64,000 nt of DNA from NCBI GenBank assembly GCA_022482545.1, contig JAKVOZ010000004.1, forward strand, positions 1 to 64,000, given 5' to 3'. Source of the stretch: Bacteroidales bacterium (GTDB lineage Bacteria > Bacteroidota > Bacteroidia > Bacteroidales > P3). Below, piece after piece: positions 1-9,186 of this stretch (its first letter is position 1; every line of letters starts with the position of its first letter). The position numbers and the translations under genes are program-made. A model generated the notes under the pieces. It was not told the DNA's origin and made no database searches. It worked only from the letters and a program-made list of their open reading frames with translations.

Positions 1-787
1 GTATTCCATAAACAAAATATGATTTTCTCGCTGTATCTTTTATTTCATTGCTATTATTATCTGGCGTATATTTAAAAGTTTTATAAACAGAGTGCCAACC
101 ACCATAAACAGAAATAATATTTTCCCATTGTGGTTGAAAATTCAAACTATCCATTGCTTGCTTAAATACTATCTTTTGTGGATTATATGAAAGACCTATT
201 CTTGGCGAAATAACATTAATACCTTTGTTGGGCTTAACTATTGCCCCGTTTGAAAAATGTGTGTATGAAACACCTGCAAAAACTTGAAAATTATCATTTA
301 ATCTATAATAACCATCAAGCCCTGCATCAATATAACAGTTGATTGGATTAGAAATAGCAACATTAAGATTATTTTCTTTTGAATATCCATTCCACCAAAA
401 TGAAAGACCAAGAGCAAGATTAGTTTTTAATGCAAAACGTTCTGTCTTTAATGGAGAAAAACCTATAAATCCGTATAAGGCAAAAGGATTATTCAAATTC
501 TTACTATAATTAAACCTACCATAATAACCTCCAACACCATACGTGAATTCATTATATAGATGATGCCATGCTTTTGTTCCATCAACCTGCTTTGCTATCC
601 TAAAAGATATTGAAATCATATTGTTTATTGCAGTGCTGTCTTTGTTGCCCTTTTTAACAAAATCATTTGTAGGCACAACATAGCCATCTCCCACATATAA
701 ACTATATGAAATATTATCTTCATTTTGGCTGTACAAAAACAGCGAAAAAATTGAAAAAAACGAAAAGATAGCAAATTTTTTCTTCAC
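1..787 (-). CDS. PagL-like acyloxyacyl hydrolase (lipid A 3-O-deacylase family), partial at window edge
   Basis: Reading back from a GTG at 787 gives about 262 codons that run off the window edge, so the C-terminus is missing. The product begins with a signal peptide (MKKKFAIFSFFSIFSLFLYSQ) followed by alternating beta-strand-like sequence typical of an outer-membrane barrel. The segment THFSNGA about two thirds along matches the catalytic His-x-Ser-Asn motif of PagL-type deacylases, which remove a 3-O-linked acyl chain from lipid A. No earlier ATG is in frame and the next internal ATG is far downstream, so the GTG is the only sensible start. It lies 6 bases past the asd stop codon and is probably co-transcribed with it. 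The family is inferred from motif and topology; enzymatic activity is not proven. Confidence 0.7.
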   Translation of the reverse strand, partial: MKKKFAIFSFFSIFSLFLYSQNEDNISYSLYVGDGYVVPTNDFVKKGNKDSTAINNMISISFRIAKQVDGTKAWHHLYNEFTYGVGGYYGRFNYSKNLNNPFALYGFIGFSPLKTERFALKTNLALGLSFWWNGYSKENNLNVAISNPINCYIDAGLDGYYRLNDNFQVFAGVSYTHFSNGAIVKPNKGINVISPRIGLSYNPQKIVFKQAMDSLNFQPQWENIISVYGGWHSVYKTFKYTPDNNSNEIKDTARKSYFVYGI

Positions 788-793
788 TTTTTT

Positions 794-1780
794 TTATTTC
801 CTTTTTTCTATTAATTTTTCCATTATTTGAATAGCGTTTGTTGCTGCTCCTTTTCTAAGATTATCACTAACAACCCACATATTCAAACCATTATCCAATG
901 TATCATCTCTTCTTATCCTTCCAACAAATACATCATCTTTTCCTTCACTTATTATTGGCATTGGATAAATATTATTTTTTATATCGTCCATAACTGTTAT
1001 GCCAGGAGTATGTTCTAAAAGAGAATAAACTTCTTTAATATCAAATGGTTTATTAAATTCTATATTTACAGATTCACTATGTCCTCCTTTGACAGGAACT
1101 CTTGCAACTGTTGCACTAACACGTATTTCTGGTTTTGAAAGAATTTTTCTTGTTTCATTAACAAGTTTTTCTTCTTCTGTTGTGTAACCATTCTCCAAAA
1201 AATCTCCACCGTGAGGAAAAACATTATGATGTATTTGATATACGTATGCTTTTTCACATGGCAAACCTTTTTCTTCTGCCTCCAATTGTTTAACAGCCTT
1301 TATTCCTGTTCCTGTTATACTTTGATATGTTGAAACAACTATACGTTTAATGTCAAATGCTTTATCTAATGGATAAAGAGCCAACACCATTTGAATTGTA
1401 GAACAATTGGGATTAGCAATTATTCTATCACTATCTTTTACTGCATCAATATTTATTTCTGGAACAACAAGCGGACAATCTTTATCCATTCTCCAACAAG
1501 AAGAATTATCAATTACTGTTGTGTTGTGCTGTTTAAACATAGGTGCATATTGTTTTGAAACACCACTACCAGCAGAAAATATTGCATAATCACAATTACT
1601 ATTTATTGCTTGTTCAACAGAAACAACTGTTAATAATCTATCTGCAAAAGGTATTTGTTTGCCAACACTCTTGCTCGATGCTGCTACAATTATCTCTTGA
1701 TTTGCAAAACCTCTTTCATTTAAAACTTTCAACATCACACTACCGACCAATCCTGTAGCTCCTACAACTGCTATTTTCAT
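794..1780 (-). CDS. asd: aspartate-semialdehyde dehydrogenase
   Basis: A 328-residue cytoplasmic enzyme that reduces aspartyl phosphate to aspartate semialdehyde, the branch point to lysine, diaminopimelate, threonine and methionine. It shows the N-terminal NADP-binding loop GATGLVG (residues 7-13) and the catalytic cysteine C126 inside NPNCST. A conserved His lies in the segment VKGGHSE of the substrate domain. Length is normal for the family. It starts at an ATG, 36 bases after the chloride transporter gene, and is followed 6 bases later by the PagL-like gene, so the three may form an operon. The call is firm. Confidence 0.97.
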   Translation of the reverse strand: MKIAVVGATGLVGSVMLKVLNERGFANQEIIVAASSKSVGKQIPFADRLLTVVSVEQAINSNCDYAIFSAGSGVSKQYAPMFKQHNTTVIDNSSCWRMDKDCPLVVPEINIDAVKDSDRIIANPNCSTIQMVLALYPLDKAFDIKRIVVSTYQSITGTGIKAVKQLEAEEKGLPCEKAYVYQIHHNVFPHGGDFLENGYTTEEEKLVNETRKILSKPEIRVSATVARVPVKGGHSESVNIEFNKPFDIKEVYSLLEHTPGITVMDDIKNNIYPMPIISEGKDDVFVGRIRRDDTLDNGLNMWVVSDNLRKGAATNAIQIMEKLIEKRK

Positions 1781-1816
1781 TTTATATTTATATTTTTTAA
1801 TTCTTTTATTTTATAT

Positions 1817-3628
1817 TTATTCGTCAGACGATTCGCTTATATATCTTTGATAAGCCAAGAACACGTTTGCTCTTGACATACAACCAACAAATTTGCCTTT
1901 ATCAACAATCATTATCGTGTATCTATCAACACCTTTAAATTTCTGTATTATTTCTTCCATTGATTCATTAATATCTGCAATGAAAAATGGAGAATAACGC
2001 ATAAAACTTCTCACTAATATTTTGTCATAATATTCTTGATGAAACAAAAGTCCTCTAACATCATCAAGAACTAATACCCCTTTAAAATTATTATCATCAT
2101 CAACAACAGGGAAAAAACTTCTTGAAGACACCTCTACCGCATGAACAACATCGCGTAAAGTACTATTTATTGAAAGTTTATATATATTAGTTTCTAAAAG
2201 TTTTGTTTTATCAATAAATCTCAATGCTGTCTTATCTTTATTATGCGTCATTAAATCACCTCGTTTAGCAAGAGCCTCTGCATAAATAGAATATTTGTGT
2301 ATTGGTTTTACTACAAGATATGATATTGTTGAAGCAATCATAAGTGGAGTAAATAAGGCATATCCACCTGTTATTTCTGCAATAAGGAAGGTTGAAGTAA
2401 GTGGCGAATGCATTACTCCTGCCATAACAGATGCCATACCTACAAGAACAAAATTACTTTCTGCTACAACAAATAATCCACTGAGATTTACTAATCTTGC
2501 AACTAAGAAACCAACAAAACCTCCAATAAACAAAGATGGAGCAAAAACACCACCCACACCACCAGAAGAACATGTTATTGCAGTTGCAAATGCTTTTAAA
2601 ATTATTATTGAACCAACAACAATAAAGATTAAATATGTTTTATTACTATTTGAGTGAAAGAAACTATTTTCTAACAATGATGACATATCATTATTCAAAA
2701 GTTTTGTTAATGCTGGATAACCTTCTCCAAATAGTGGTGGAAAAATATAAACCAAAACACCTAACAATACACCTCCTATTATTATTTTCCACACTTTTGA
2801 CATCTTTCCAAAAACACTTGACACAAAACTATTGATTTTTAAGAAATACAAAGACACTATTGCTGACATTATTCCAAGGAAAAGATATGGTATAATTTTA
2901 TTTAATTCAAATGGAGTATTAACAATATAAGAGAACTCTGCTTGTTGTCCTAAAAAAAAGTAGGAAATCATTGCTGCCGATAACGAAGAGATAAGCATAG
3001 GTATGATTGCGACCATTGTCATATCAAGCATAAGAACTTCAAAAGCAAACAATATGCCTGCGATAGGTGCTTTAAATACTCCCGCTATTGCTCCTGCTGC
3101 TCCACAAGCCAACAATATTATTTTTATATGCTTATCTACTCTAAAAAGATTACCTATGTTTGATGCTATTGCACTTCCCGTCAAAACAATTGGTGCCTCC
3201 AATCCAACAGAACCTCCAAAAGCAACTGTTATTGATGATGTTGCCATAGAAGACCAACAATTATGTGTTTTTATTTTACCGTCATTTCTTGACATTGCAT
3301 ACATAACCTTGCTTACTCCATGAGATAAATCATCTTTAACAAAAAACTTAATAACCAAAACCGTTAATGCAATACCTATCATTGGATAAAGAAGGAACAA
3401 TATATTTCCTCTATCCGCAGAAAACCATGTAAATCTTGATATAATACTATATGTATATGCAACCGTATTCTTTAATAGTACTGCTGCCAAACCACAACAA
3501 ATACCAACTATTAAAGAAATGATTACAAGTTTCTGCATAAGAGATAGATGCTTAACCTCCCATATCAAAAACTTCTTATAATATTTTCTTAATTTTTCGT
3601 TACTTACTATTTTTTCCCAATATTTCAC
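1817..3628 (-). CDS. ClC-family chloride channel/transporter with C-terminal CBS domains
   Basis: An integral membrane protein of the ClC family, moving chloride alone or in exchange for protons. It carries the selectivity-filter signatures GSVGLEAP and GGVFAPSLFIGG and about ten hydrophobic helices, followed by two CBS domains over roughly the last 140 residues, which in this family bind adenosine nucleotides and gate transport. The reading frame is open back to a TTG at 3655, but a promoter-like TATATTTG sits at 3640-3633 inside that extension. The GTG at 3628 keeps the cytosolic N-terminal helix (KKFLIWEVKH) that ClC proteins usually have. The next ATG, about 30 codons further in, would remove it. 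The start is therefore uncertain; the family is clear. Confidence 0.9.
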   Translation of the reverse strand: MKYWEKIVSNEKLRKYYKKFLIWEVKHLSLMQKLVIISLIVGICCGLAAVLLKNTVAYTYSIISRFTWFSADRGNILFLLYPMIGIALTVLVIKFFVKDDLSHGVSKVMYAMSRNDGKIKTHNCWSSMATSSITVAFGGSVGLEAPIVLTGSAIASNIGNLFRVDKHIKIILLACGAAGAIAGVFKAPIAGILFAFEVLMLDMTMVAIIPMLISSLSAAMISYFFLGQQAEFSYIVNTPFELNKIIPYLFLGIMSAIVSLYFLKINSFVSSVFGKMSKVWKIIIGGVLLGVLVYIFPPLFGEGYPALTKLLNNDMSSLLENSFFHSNSNKTYLIFIVVGSIIILKAFATAITCSSGGVGGVFAPSLFIGGFVGFLVARLVNLSGLFVVAESNFVLVGMASVMAGVMHSPLTSTFLIAEITGGYALFTPLMIASTISYLVVKPIHKYSIYAEALAKRGDLMTHNKDKTALRFIDKTKLLETNIYKLSINSTLRDVVHAVEVSSRSFFPVVDDDNNFKGVLVLDDVRGLLFHQEYYDKILVRSFMRYSPFFIADINESMEEIIQKFKGVDRYTIMIVDKGKFVGCMSRANVFLAYQRYISESSDE

Positions 3629-3632
3629 ATTG

Positions 3633-3640
3633 CAAATATA
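3633..3640 (-). promoter_or_regulatory. Bacteroidota -7 box near the ClC gene start
   Basis: TATATTTG on the minus strand fits TAnnTTTG, with a TTG about 13 bases upstream. It overlaps the longest possible reading frame of the ClC gene. If it is functional, translation must start at or downstream of the GTG at 3628. Confidence 0.4.
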
Positions 3641-3726
3641 TGATTTTATTGTCAAAAATTAAGAAGAAAAAAAATAAAAAATAATTTTTTTTAATCATAT
3701 TCTTACTTTTATTCTTGTAATTATGT

Positions 3727-3734
3727 TATTTTTG
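3727..3734 (+). promoter_or_regulatory. Bacteroidota -7 box for exonuclease III
   Basis: TATTTTTG followed by CA lies 30 bases before the ATG of the exonuclease III gene and fits the TAnnTTTG consensus. No convincing -33 TTTG is seen at the usual spacing. Confidence 0.55.
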
Positions 3735-3763
3735 CACAGTTAAAAGAAAAAGATAAAAATTTT

Positions 3764-4528
3764 ATGAACATAATTTCCTATAATGTTAATGGCATACGTT
3801 CAGCAATGAGTAAAGGTTTTTTGCTTTGGCTTGAAAAACTTTCACCCGATGTTGTTTGTATCCAAGAAACAAAAGCACAAGAAGACCAAATACCTGCTTT
3901 GGATTTCAAAACGATAGGTTATGATTGTTATAGTTTTTCTGCTAAAAAGAAAGGTTATAGCGGTGTGGCAATAATAACTAAACTTACCCCTAAAAAAGTA
4001 ACTTATGGTATGGGAATAAAAGAATATGATGATGAAGGTAGAATGATTAGATGCGATTTTGATGATGTTTCTGTTGTTAGTGTTTATCACCCCTCTGGTA
4101 CAAGTGGTCAAGAAAGACAAGATTTTAAGATGAAATGGTTAAAAGATTTTCAGTCTTATGCTATTAATATCCAAAAAGAAATACCAAACATTATTTTCTG
4201 CGGAGATTATAATATTTGTCATCAAGCAATAGATATTCACGACCCAAAAGGTAATGCAAATCATTCTGGTTTTCTTCCACAAGAAAGACAATGGATAGGA
4301 GATTTTATTGATAGTGGTTTTATTGATAGTTTCCGTTTTCTAAATCCAAATAAAAAAGATTCTTATTCTTGGTGGAGTTATCGTTTCAATTCAAGAAGTA
4401 AGAACAAAGGTTGGAGAATAGATTATTGTATGGTATCCAAAATGATGAAAGATAGAATAATATCTGCTGATATTCTTTCTGATGTTTATCATTCCGACCA
4501 CTGTCCTATTAGTTTAACAATAAAATAA
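3764..4528 (+). CDS. xth: exodeoxyribonuclease III / AP endonuclease
   Basis: A 254-residue endonuclease/exonuclease/phosphatase-fold enzyme that cuts DNA at abasic sites and removes blocked 3' ends in base-excision repair. Visible active-site elements are N7 in the first strand, the metal ligand E35 in IQETKAQ, the GDYN segment in the middle, and the terminal D245-H246 pair in SDHCPIS. Length and motif order are those of ExoIII/ExoA. It has its own -7 promoter box and is followed after 8 bases by the OmpA-like lipoprotein gene, with which it may be co-transcribed. Confidence 0.95.
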   Translation: MNIISYNVNGIRSAMSKGFLLWLEKLSPDVVCIQETKAQEDQIPALDFKTIGYDCYSFSAKKKGYSGVAIITKLTPKKVTYGMGIKEYDDEGRMIRCDFDDVSVVSVYHPSGTSGQERQDFKMKWLKDFQSYAINIQKEIPNIIFCGDYNICHQAIDIHDPKGNANHSGFLPQERQWIGDFIDSGFIDSFRFLNPNKKDSYSWWSYRFNSRSKNKGWRIDYCMVSKMMKDRIISADILSDVYHSDHCPISLTIK

Positions 4529-4536
4529 TTAAAGAT

Positions 4537-5487
4537 ATGAAAAAAACAATTGTATTATTATCAACAGTATGTTTATTATGTAGTTGTGTCTCAACAAAAA
4601 AATACAACAAGATGATGAAAGACAATGCAGATTGCAGTGAAAAACTATCTGCTTTGCAAATGAAGAACACAGAGAACGAATCAAAAATATCTTCTTTGAG
4701 CGAACAGTTGGAAAATTGCAACAAAAATCTTTCTCTTCAAACAAAAACAAACGAAAAAATAAATAACGATATAAAATCATACGTTAAACAGAACAACGAA
4801 TTAAGACAACAATTATCTGTTTCTAATAGTAAGATAAATGAGATATTAAAAGATAAAAGTTCTAATCTTCAACAATTGAACAACGAACTTTATCAAAAAG
4901 AGATGGAACTTAATCAAAAAGAAAAAAATCTTGATAGTTTAAAACAAGAATATACTCAAAATCAAGAGCAGATGAAGAAGATGAATGCTCAACTTGCAAA
5001 GAAAGACAAAGAATTAAAAAACATACAAAACAAACTTAAAGATGCCTTACTTGGATTTAAGGATAAAGGACTAACAATTGAAACAAAACATGGTAAAGTT
5101 TATGTATCTATGGAAGAAAAACTTTTGTTTTCTTCTGGTTCTTGGCAAGTAAGCAAAGATGGAATAAAAGCATTGCAAGAGATTGCTGTTGTTTTGGGCA
5201 ATAATCCTGATATTGACATTATGGTTGAAGGTCATACAGATAATGTTCCTCTTGTTGGCAAAAATCAAGTAAAAGATAATTGGGACCTTAGTGTTATGAG
5301 AGCAACATCAATAACAAAAACACTCCTTGACAACACAGGTATTAGTCCAACACGTATTCTTCCTTGTGGTAGAAGTGAATATATGCCCCTTGTTGATAAC
5401 AAAACACCAGAACATAGAGCAAAGAACCGCCGTACTGAAATCATTCTTTCTCCAAAAGTTAGTGAATTGTTAGAAATATTGAATTAA
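4537..5487 (+). CDS. OmpA-family lipoprotein with coiled coil and peptidoglycan-binding domain
   Basis: A 316-residue envelope protein. The N-terminus is a lipoprotein signal with lipobox LLCSC, so C17 would be acylated. Residues about 25-175 are rich in Gln, Asn, Lys and Glu with heptad-like spacing and probably form a long coiled coil. Residues about 180-310 are an OmpA C-terminal domain with GHTDNVP and the NRRTEI motif whose Asp and Arg bind diaminopimelate in peptidoglycan. The likely role is tethering the outer membrane to the cell wall, like Pal or the stalked OmpA lipoproteins of Bacteroidota. It ends 45 bases before the next gene. Confidence 0.9.
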   Translation: MKKTIVLLSTVCLLCSCVSTKKYNKMMKDNADCSEKLSALQMKNTENESKISSLSEQLENCNKNLSLQTKTNEKINNDIKSYVKQNNELRQQLSVSNSKINEILKDKSSNLQQLNNELYQKEMELNQKEKNLDSLKQEYTQNQEQMKKMNAQLAKKDKELKNIQNKLKDALLGFKDKGLTIETKHGKVYVSMEEKLLFSSGSWQVSKDGIKALQEIAVVLGNNPDIDIMVEGHTDNVPLVGKNQVKDNWDLSVMRATSITKTLLDNTGISPTRILPCGRSEYMPLVDNKTPEHRAKNRRTEIILSPKVSELLEILN

Positions 5488-5532
5488 AATAAAATATATA
5501 GTTGTTTTTATTGTAAAAAAAACACTTTCATT

Positions 5533-7014
5533 ATGAAACACAAAAGATTTTACTTGTTAGGATTTTGTTTGTTATGTTTTAACATTCATTCAAAATCTCA
5601 ACAAGTTATCACATCAGAAAATGATGTAAGAAAATATATTAGTGATAGTTGTTCTCAAATAAAAAAAAGACCATTATTAGCAGCAACGGAAGTGTTTTCT
5701 ACTAATATGTTTGTTTGGGGATTTAATGATTTTATAATGAATGAAGACTTTGCAAAAATAAGTTTTAAAACAATAAAACATAATCTTTCATATTTTCCTG
5801 TGTGGGATACTGATAAGTTTTCAACAAATCTTTTAGCGCACCCCTATCATGGTAGTCTTTATTTCAATGCTGCTCGTTCTAATGGTTTATCTTTTTGGCA
5901 ATCTGTTCCATATGCTTTCGGTGGTAGTTTGATGTGGGAATATTGTATGGAAAACGAATTGCCTTCAATGAATGATTTGTATGCAACAACACTTGGAGGT
6001 ATTTGTTTAGGTGAAATAACTTTTAGATTATCTGATTTATTCATTGACAATACAACAAGAGGTTTTGACCGTTTTTGTAGAGAATTAATAGTTGCCTGCA
6101 TCTCTCCCGTAAGAGGAATAAATAGATTGTTAAACAAAGAAAGTTTTACTATTCAACATTGCAAAGGAAGAACATTTAATTATGTACCTGTATATTTTAA
6201 CGTTTTTACTGGTGGGAGATTTTTATCTGAATACGGAAAATCAAAACAAGGCGAAACAAGTCTTAATTTAGGTTTCAATATTATATATGGAGAACCTTTT
6301 AAAGAATCTTATGGTACATATTATAAACCTTATGAATGGTTTACTCTTAACTGTGATTTTGATTTATTATCTCATCAACCTCTTGTTTCTCAAATTAATG
6401 CTATGGGAATATTATGGGGAAAAAATCTTGACAATTCAGACAATGATGACTTTTCTTTAACAACAGGACTATTTCAACATTTTGATTTTTATAATTCTTC
6501 AATAAAAAATTCTAAAAATGAAACAGTTTCTCCTTACAGAATATCAGAAGCAGTAGCATATGGACCAGGAATTTTGTTTTATAAGCACTTTGATAATAAA
6601 AAAATACCATTTTCTTTACGCAGTACTCTTTATGCCAACGGTATTGTTCTTGGAGGAAACATAACAGACCACTTCTTTGAAAACGAAAGAGATTATAATC
6701 TTGGCAGTGGTTTCAGTATAAAAACTTATGGAGGAATAACATTTAATAAGAAATTAAGTTTTGATTTAAGCGTTGAAAACTATCATATTTATACATGGAA
6801 AGAAACTTCACAAAAAGGCTTTAATAGTACGCAAGGCGACAAAGGAAACTCTCGTCTTACTGTCATATCGCCATACATAACTTATCTTTCAAACAAAAGA
6901 TGGAGCATAGTATTAAGAAATCGTCAATTTTTAAGACACACTCATTATGAAAACTATGATGATGTTGATTTCAAAACAACAGATTTTGTATTAACATTTA
7001 ATTATACTTTATAA
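5533..7014 (+). CDS. DUF3943 outer-membrane protein
   Basis: A 493-residue exported protein with signal peptide MKHKRFYLLGFCLLCFNIHS followed by a Ser-Gln site. The first third has the aromatic and Gly-rich block with HPYHGSLYF and SLMWEYCMEN that I recognise as the DUF3943 family of Bacteroidota. The C-terminal half is a series of alternating amphipathic strands ending in an aromatic (FNYTL), as in outer-membrane beta-barrels. No enzymatic function is known for the family. It is the last plus-strand gene of this group and converges on yigZ. Confidence 0.75.
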   Translation: MKHKRFYLLGFCLLCFNIHSKSQQVITSENDVRKYISDSCSQIKKRPLLAATEVFSTNMFVWGFNDFIMNEDFAKISFKTIKHNLSYFPVWDTDKFSTNLLAHPYHGSLYFNAARSNGLSFWQSVPYAFGGSLMWEYCMENELPSMNDLYATTLGGICLGEITFRLSDLFIDNTTRGFDRFCRELIVACISPVRGINRLLNKESFTIQHCKGRTFNYVPVYFNVFTGGRFLSEYGKSKQGETSLNLGFNIIYGEPFKESYGTYYKPYEWFTLNCDFDLLSHQPLVSQINAMGILWGKNLDNSDNDDFSLTTGLFQHFDFYNSSIKNSKNETVSPYRISEAVAYGPGILFYKHFDNKKIPFSLRSTLYANGIVLGGNITDHFFENERDYNLGSGFSIKTYGGITFNKKLSFDLSVENYHIYTWKETSQKGFNSTQGDKGNSRLTVISPYITYLSNKRWSIVLRNRQFLRHTHYENYDDVDFKTTDFVLTFNYTL

Positions 7015-7025
7015 CCATTCTGCTA

Positions 7026-7095
7026 TATCTTCGTTTTTTTCAATTATTTCTTCATTATAATGAAATATTTCTTCATTATATTTTAATAGAATAAA
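7026..7095. repeat. degenerate CTTCGTT-type intergenic repeat
   Basis: The 92-base gap between the converging DUF3943 and YigZ genes holds TCTTCGTTTTTTTCAATTAT, closely matching the start of the repeat at 58739. It is followed by two direct copies of ATTTCTTCATTATA. It could act as a bidirectional terminator; no GC-rich stem is present. Confidence 0.5.
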
Positions 7096-7106
7096 GAACT
7101 ATTTTT

Positions 7107-7700
7107 TTAAAGAATTTCTATTCCAAAGATTGTTTGTAAAGACTTTATTATGCTTTCTTTTCTGCTTTTCTTTACACTCAATTTTATTATATTATCTGAT
7201 TGATATGAGTATGATGATTTATCAAAATTATTTTCTTTCAACAACTTATTAACCTGAGAAACAACATTGTACGAGAACTTAAATATTATTGTTTCTTCAA
7301 TTGTTTTAGTTATTATTGTTGCGTTGTTTATTGATTCAATGGCTGCTTGACGATATGCTCTTGCCAAATTGCTCGCACCAAGAAGTGTTCCACCAAAATA
7401 TCTAACAACAACAATAAGAATATTTGTTATGTTCTTACTCTCTATTGCAGAATAAATCATATCACCCGCAGTATGTGAAGGCTCTCTATCATCAAAAACT
7501 CTTTTATTTATAGTTTCTCCTTCATTTATTTTATAGGCAAAACAATGATGACGAGCATCAAAATATTTATTCTTTATATCATCTATTATTGGTTTAACCT
7601 GTTGAATATCGTTTACTGGAAAAGCAAAAGCAATAAAGCGACTACGTTTTTCTTTATATTCCGCCTTAGAAGTAGTTTCTATTGTAAGATACTCGTCCAT
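7107..7700 (-). CDS. yigZ: YigZ/IMPACT family protein
   Basis: A 197-residue protein of the UPF0029/IMPACT family. The N-terminal domain contains the characteristic segments KRSRFIAFAFPV, DARHHCFAYK and DDREPSHTAG, then VVVRYFGGTLLGASNL with the invariant RYFGG. A short ferredoxin-like C-terminal domain follows. Bacterial members are soluble and their biochemical role is not settled; eukaryotic IMPACT regulates translation through GCN1/GCN2. The gene starts 5 bases after the sufS stop codon, so it is probably translated from the same message. Confidence 0.92.
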   Translation of the reverse strand: MDEYLTIETTSKAEYKEKRSRFIAFAFPVNDIQQVKPIIDDIKNKYFDARHHCFAYKINEGETINKRVFDDREPSHTAGDMIYSAIESKNITNILIVVVRYFGGTLLGASNLARAYRQAAIESINNATIITKTIEETIIFKFSYNVVSQVNKLLKENNFDKSSYSYQSDNIIKLSVKKSRKESIIKSLQTIFGIEIL

Positions 7701-7705
7701 AAATT

Positions 7706-8926
7706 TTACATCAACATAGATTGTGCTTTCAACAACCCTTTAATGAAAATATCCACTTCTTGCTTTGTATTATAAAAAGAGAATGAAACTCTATCTGTTC
7801 CTTCTATATGAAAATGTTGCATAACAGGTTCTGCACAATGATGTCCTGTACGAATGGCAATACCCTGCATATCCAAAAGCGTTCCAACATCAAGATGATG
7901 AATATTACCTAAAAGAAAAGAAATACAAGAACTTTTTTCTTTACTCTGCCCTATTATTCTTATGTCTTTTATCTTTTGCAATTGCTCTGTTGTGTATTCC
8001 ATAAGATAGTCTTCATAAGATATTATATCTTTCATACCAATCTTATCTACATAATCCAAAGCATATTTTAATCCAATAACATCAGCCACACTTGGTGTTC
8101 CTGCTTCATATTTATATGGTAATTCATTAAAAGTGGTTTTCTCCATCGTAACTTCTTTTATCATTTCACCTCCACCTTGATATACTGCCATATTTTCAAG
8201 TAATTCTTTTTTGCCATACATAACTCCAACGCCCATTGGTGCATATATCTTATGCCCTGAAAAACAATAAAAATCACAATCAAGTTTTTGAACATCAACT
8301 TGTGTATGTGCTATGCCTTGTGCTCCATCAATAAGAACTTTAACATTCTTTTTATGACAAAAATCTATTATTTCTTTTATTGGATTGATTGTACCAAGAG
8401 TATTACTTATATGTGTTAATGCAACAAGTTTAGTATTTTCATTTATCATTGAAAAAAGTTCTTCTTGATTAAGAACTCCTTTCTCATCAAATGAAACATA
8501 TTTTAATGTAAAACCAAACTCATCTCTTGCTATTTGCCATGGAACAATATTTGAATGATGCTCCATTTCTGTTATTATCACTTGATCATTCTTTGAAAGA
8601 AATGTTTTTGAGAAAGCATTTGCCACAAGATTAATACTTTCTGTTGTTCCGCGAGTAAAAATTATCTCTTGTGTTGATTGAGCGTTGATAAATTCTTTAA
8701 CTTTTTGCCTGCTTTTCTCAAATTCATCAGTAGCCAAACCACTTAAATAATGAACACCACGATGAACATTACTATTTATTTCTGTATAATAATCAACAAT
8801 AGAATTAATAACAGACAATGGTTTTTGAGTTGTTGCTGCATTATCAAAATATACAAGATTTTGTTTGCCTCTAACCTTTTGTTTTAGTATTGGAAAATCC
8901 TCTCTAATCTTATCAACATCAAACAT
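7706..8926 (-). CDS. sufS: SufS-type cysteine desulfurase
   Basis: A PLP enzyme that takes sulfur from cysteine for iron-sulfur cluster assembly. The product of about 406 residues shows the PLP lysine in FSGHKIYAP, the class-V aminotransferase segment TEMEHHSNIVPW, and the active-site cysteine in GHHCAEP. I place the start at the ATG at 8926 (MFDVDKIREDFP), where family homology begins. A further open stretch upstream to 8962 overlaps the preceding small membrane protein gene. No other suf genes are visible in this window. It lies between a small membrane protein gene and yigZ. Confidence 0.95.
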   Translation of the reverse strand: MFDVDKIREDFPILKQKVRGKQNLVYFDNAATTQKPLSVINSIVDYYTEINSNVHRGVHYLSGLATDEFEKSRQKVKEFINAQSTQEIIFTRGTTESINLVANAFSKTFLSKNDQVIITEMEHHSNIVPWQIARDEFGFTLKYVSFDEKGVLNQEELFSMINENTKLVALTHISNTLGTINPIKEIIDFCHKKNVKVLIDGAQGIAHTQVDVQKLDCDFYCFSGHKIYAPMGVGVMYGKKELLENMAVYQGGGEMIKEVTMEKTTFNELPYKYEAGTPSVADVIGLKYALDYVDKIGMKDIISYEDYLMEYTTEQLQKIKDIRIIGQSKEKSSCISFLLGNIHHLDVGTLLDMQGIAIRTGHHCAEPVMQHFHIEGTDRVSFSFYNTKQEVDIFIKGLLKAQSMLM

Positions 8927-8930
8927 ATAT

Positions 8931-9155
8931 TTATAAGTTCCTCCATTTAATATATAACACAAGAAAAAGTATTAATAGAAATAACATAAACACATAAAAT
9001 ATTATACTACCTGTTTTTGTTAGATAATTTTTTTTCACTTGTTTTCCTTCAACTCTTTCTTTCTTATGTTTCTTGTCTATAAAGAATGCTAAAAAAACAA
9101 CTACTCCTATAATTATTAATGAAATTATTATCTTTGATATTTGCTGTTGTAGCAT
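8931..9155 (-). CDS. small two-helix membrane protein, unknown
   Basis: A 74-residue protein with two predicted transmembrane helices (about residues 8-25 and 48-70) separated by a basic loop rich in Lys and Arg. I recognise no family. It sits 31 bases after lon and 4 bases before the sufS start at 8926, all on the same strand, which supports it being a real gene. A membrane anchor or small accessory subunit is possible, but nothing in the sequence shows a function. Confidence 0.6.
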   Translation of the reverse strand: MLQQQISKIIISLIIIGVVVFLAFFIDKKHKKERVEGKQVKKNYLTKTGSIIFYVFMLFLLILFLVLYIKWRNL

Positions 9156-9186
9156 AAATTTTATTTTAAAGTTATTTAATATTGTT

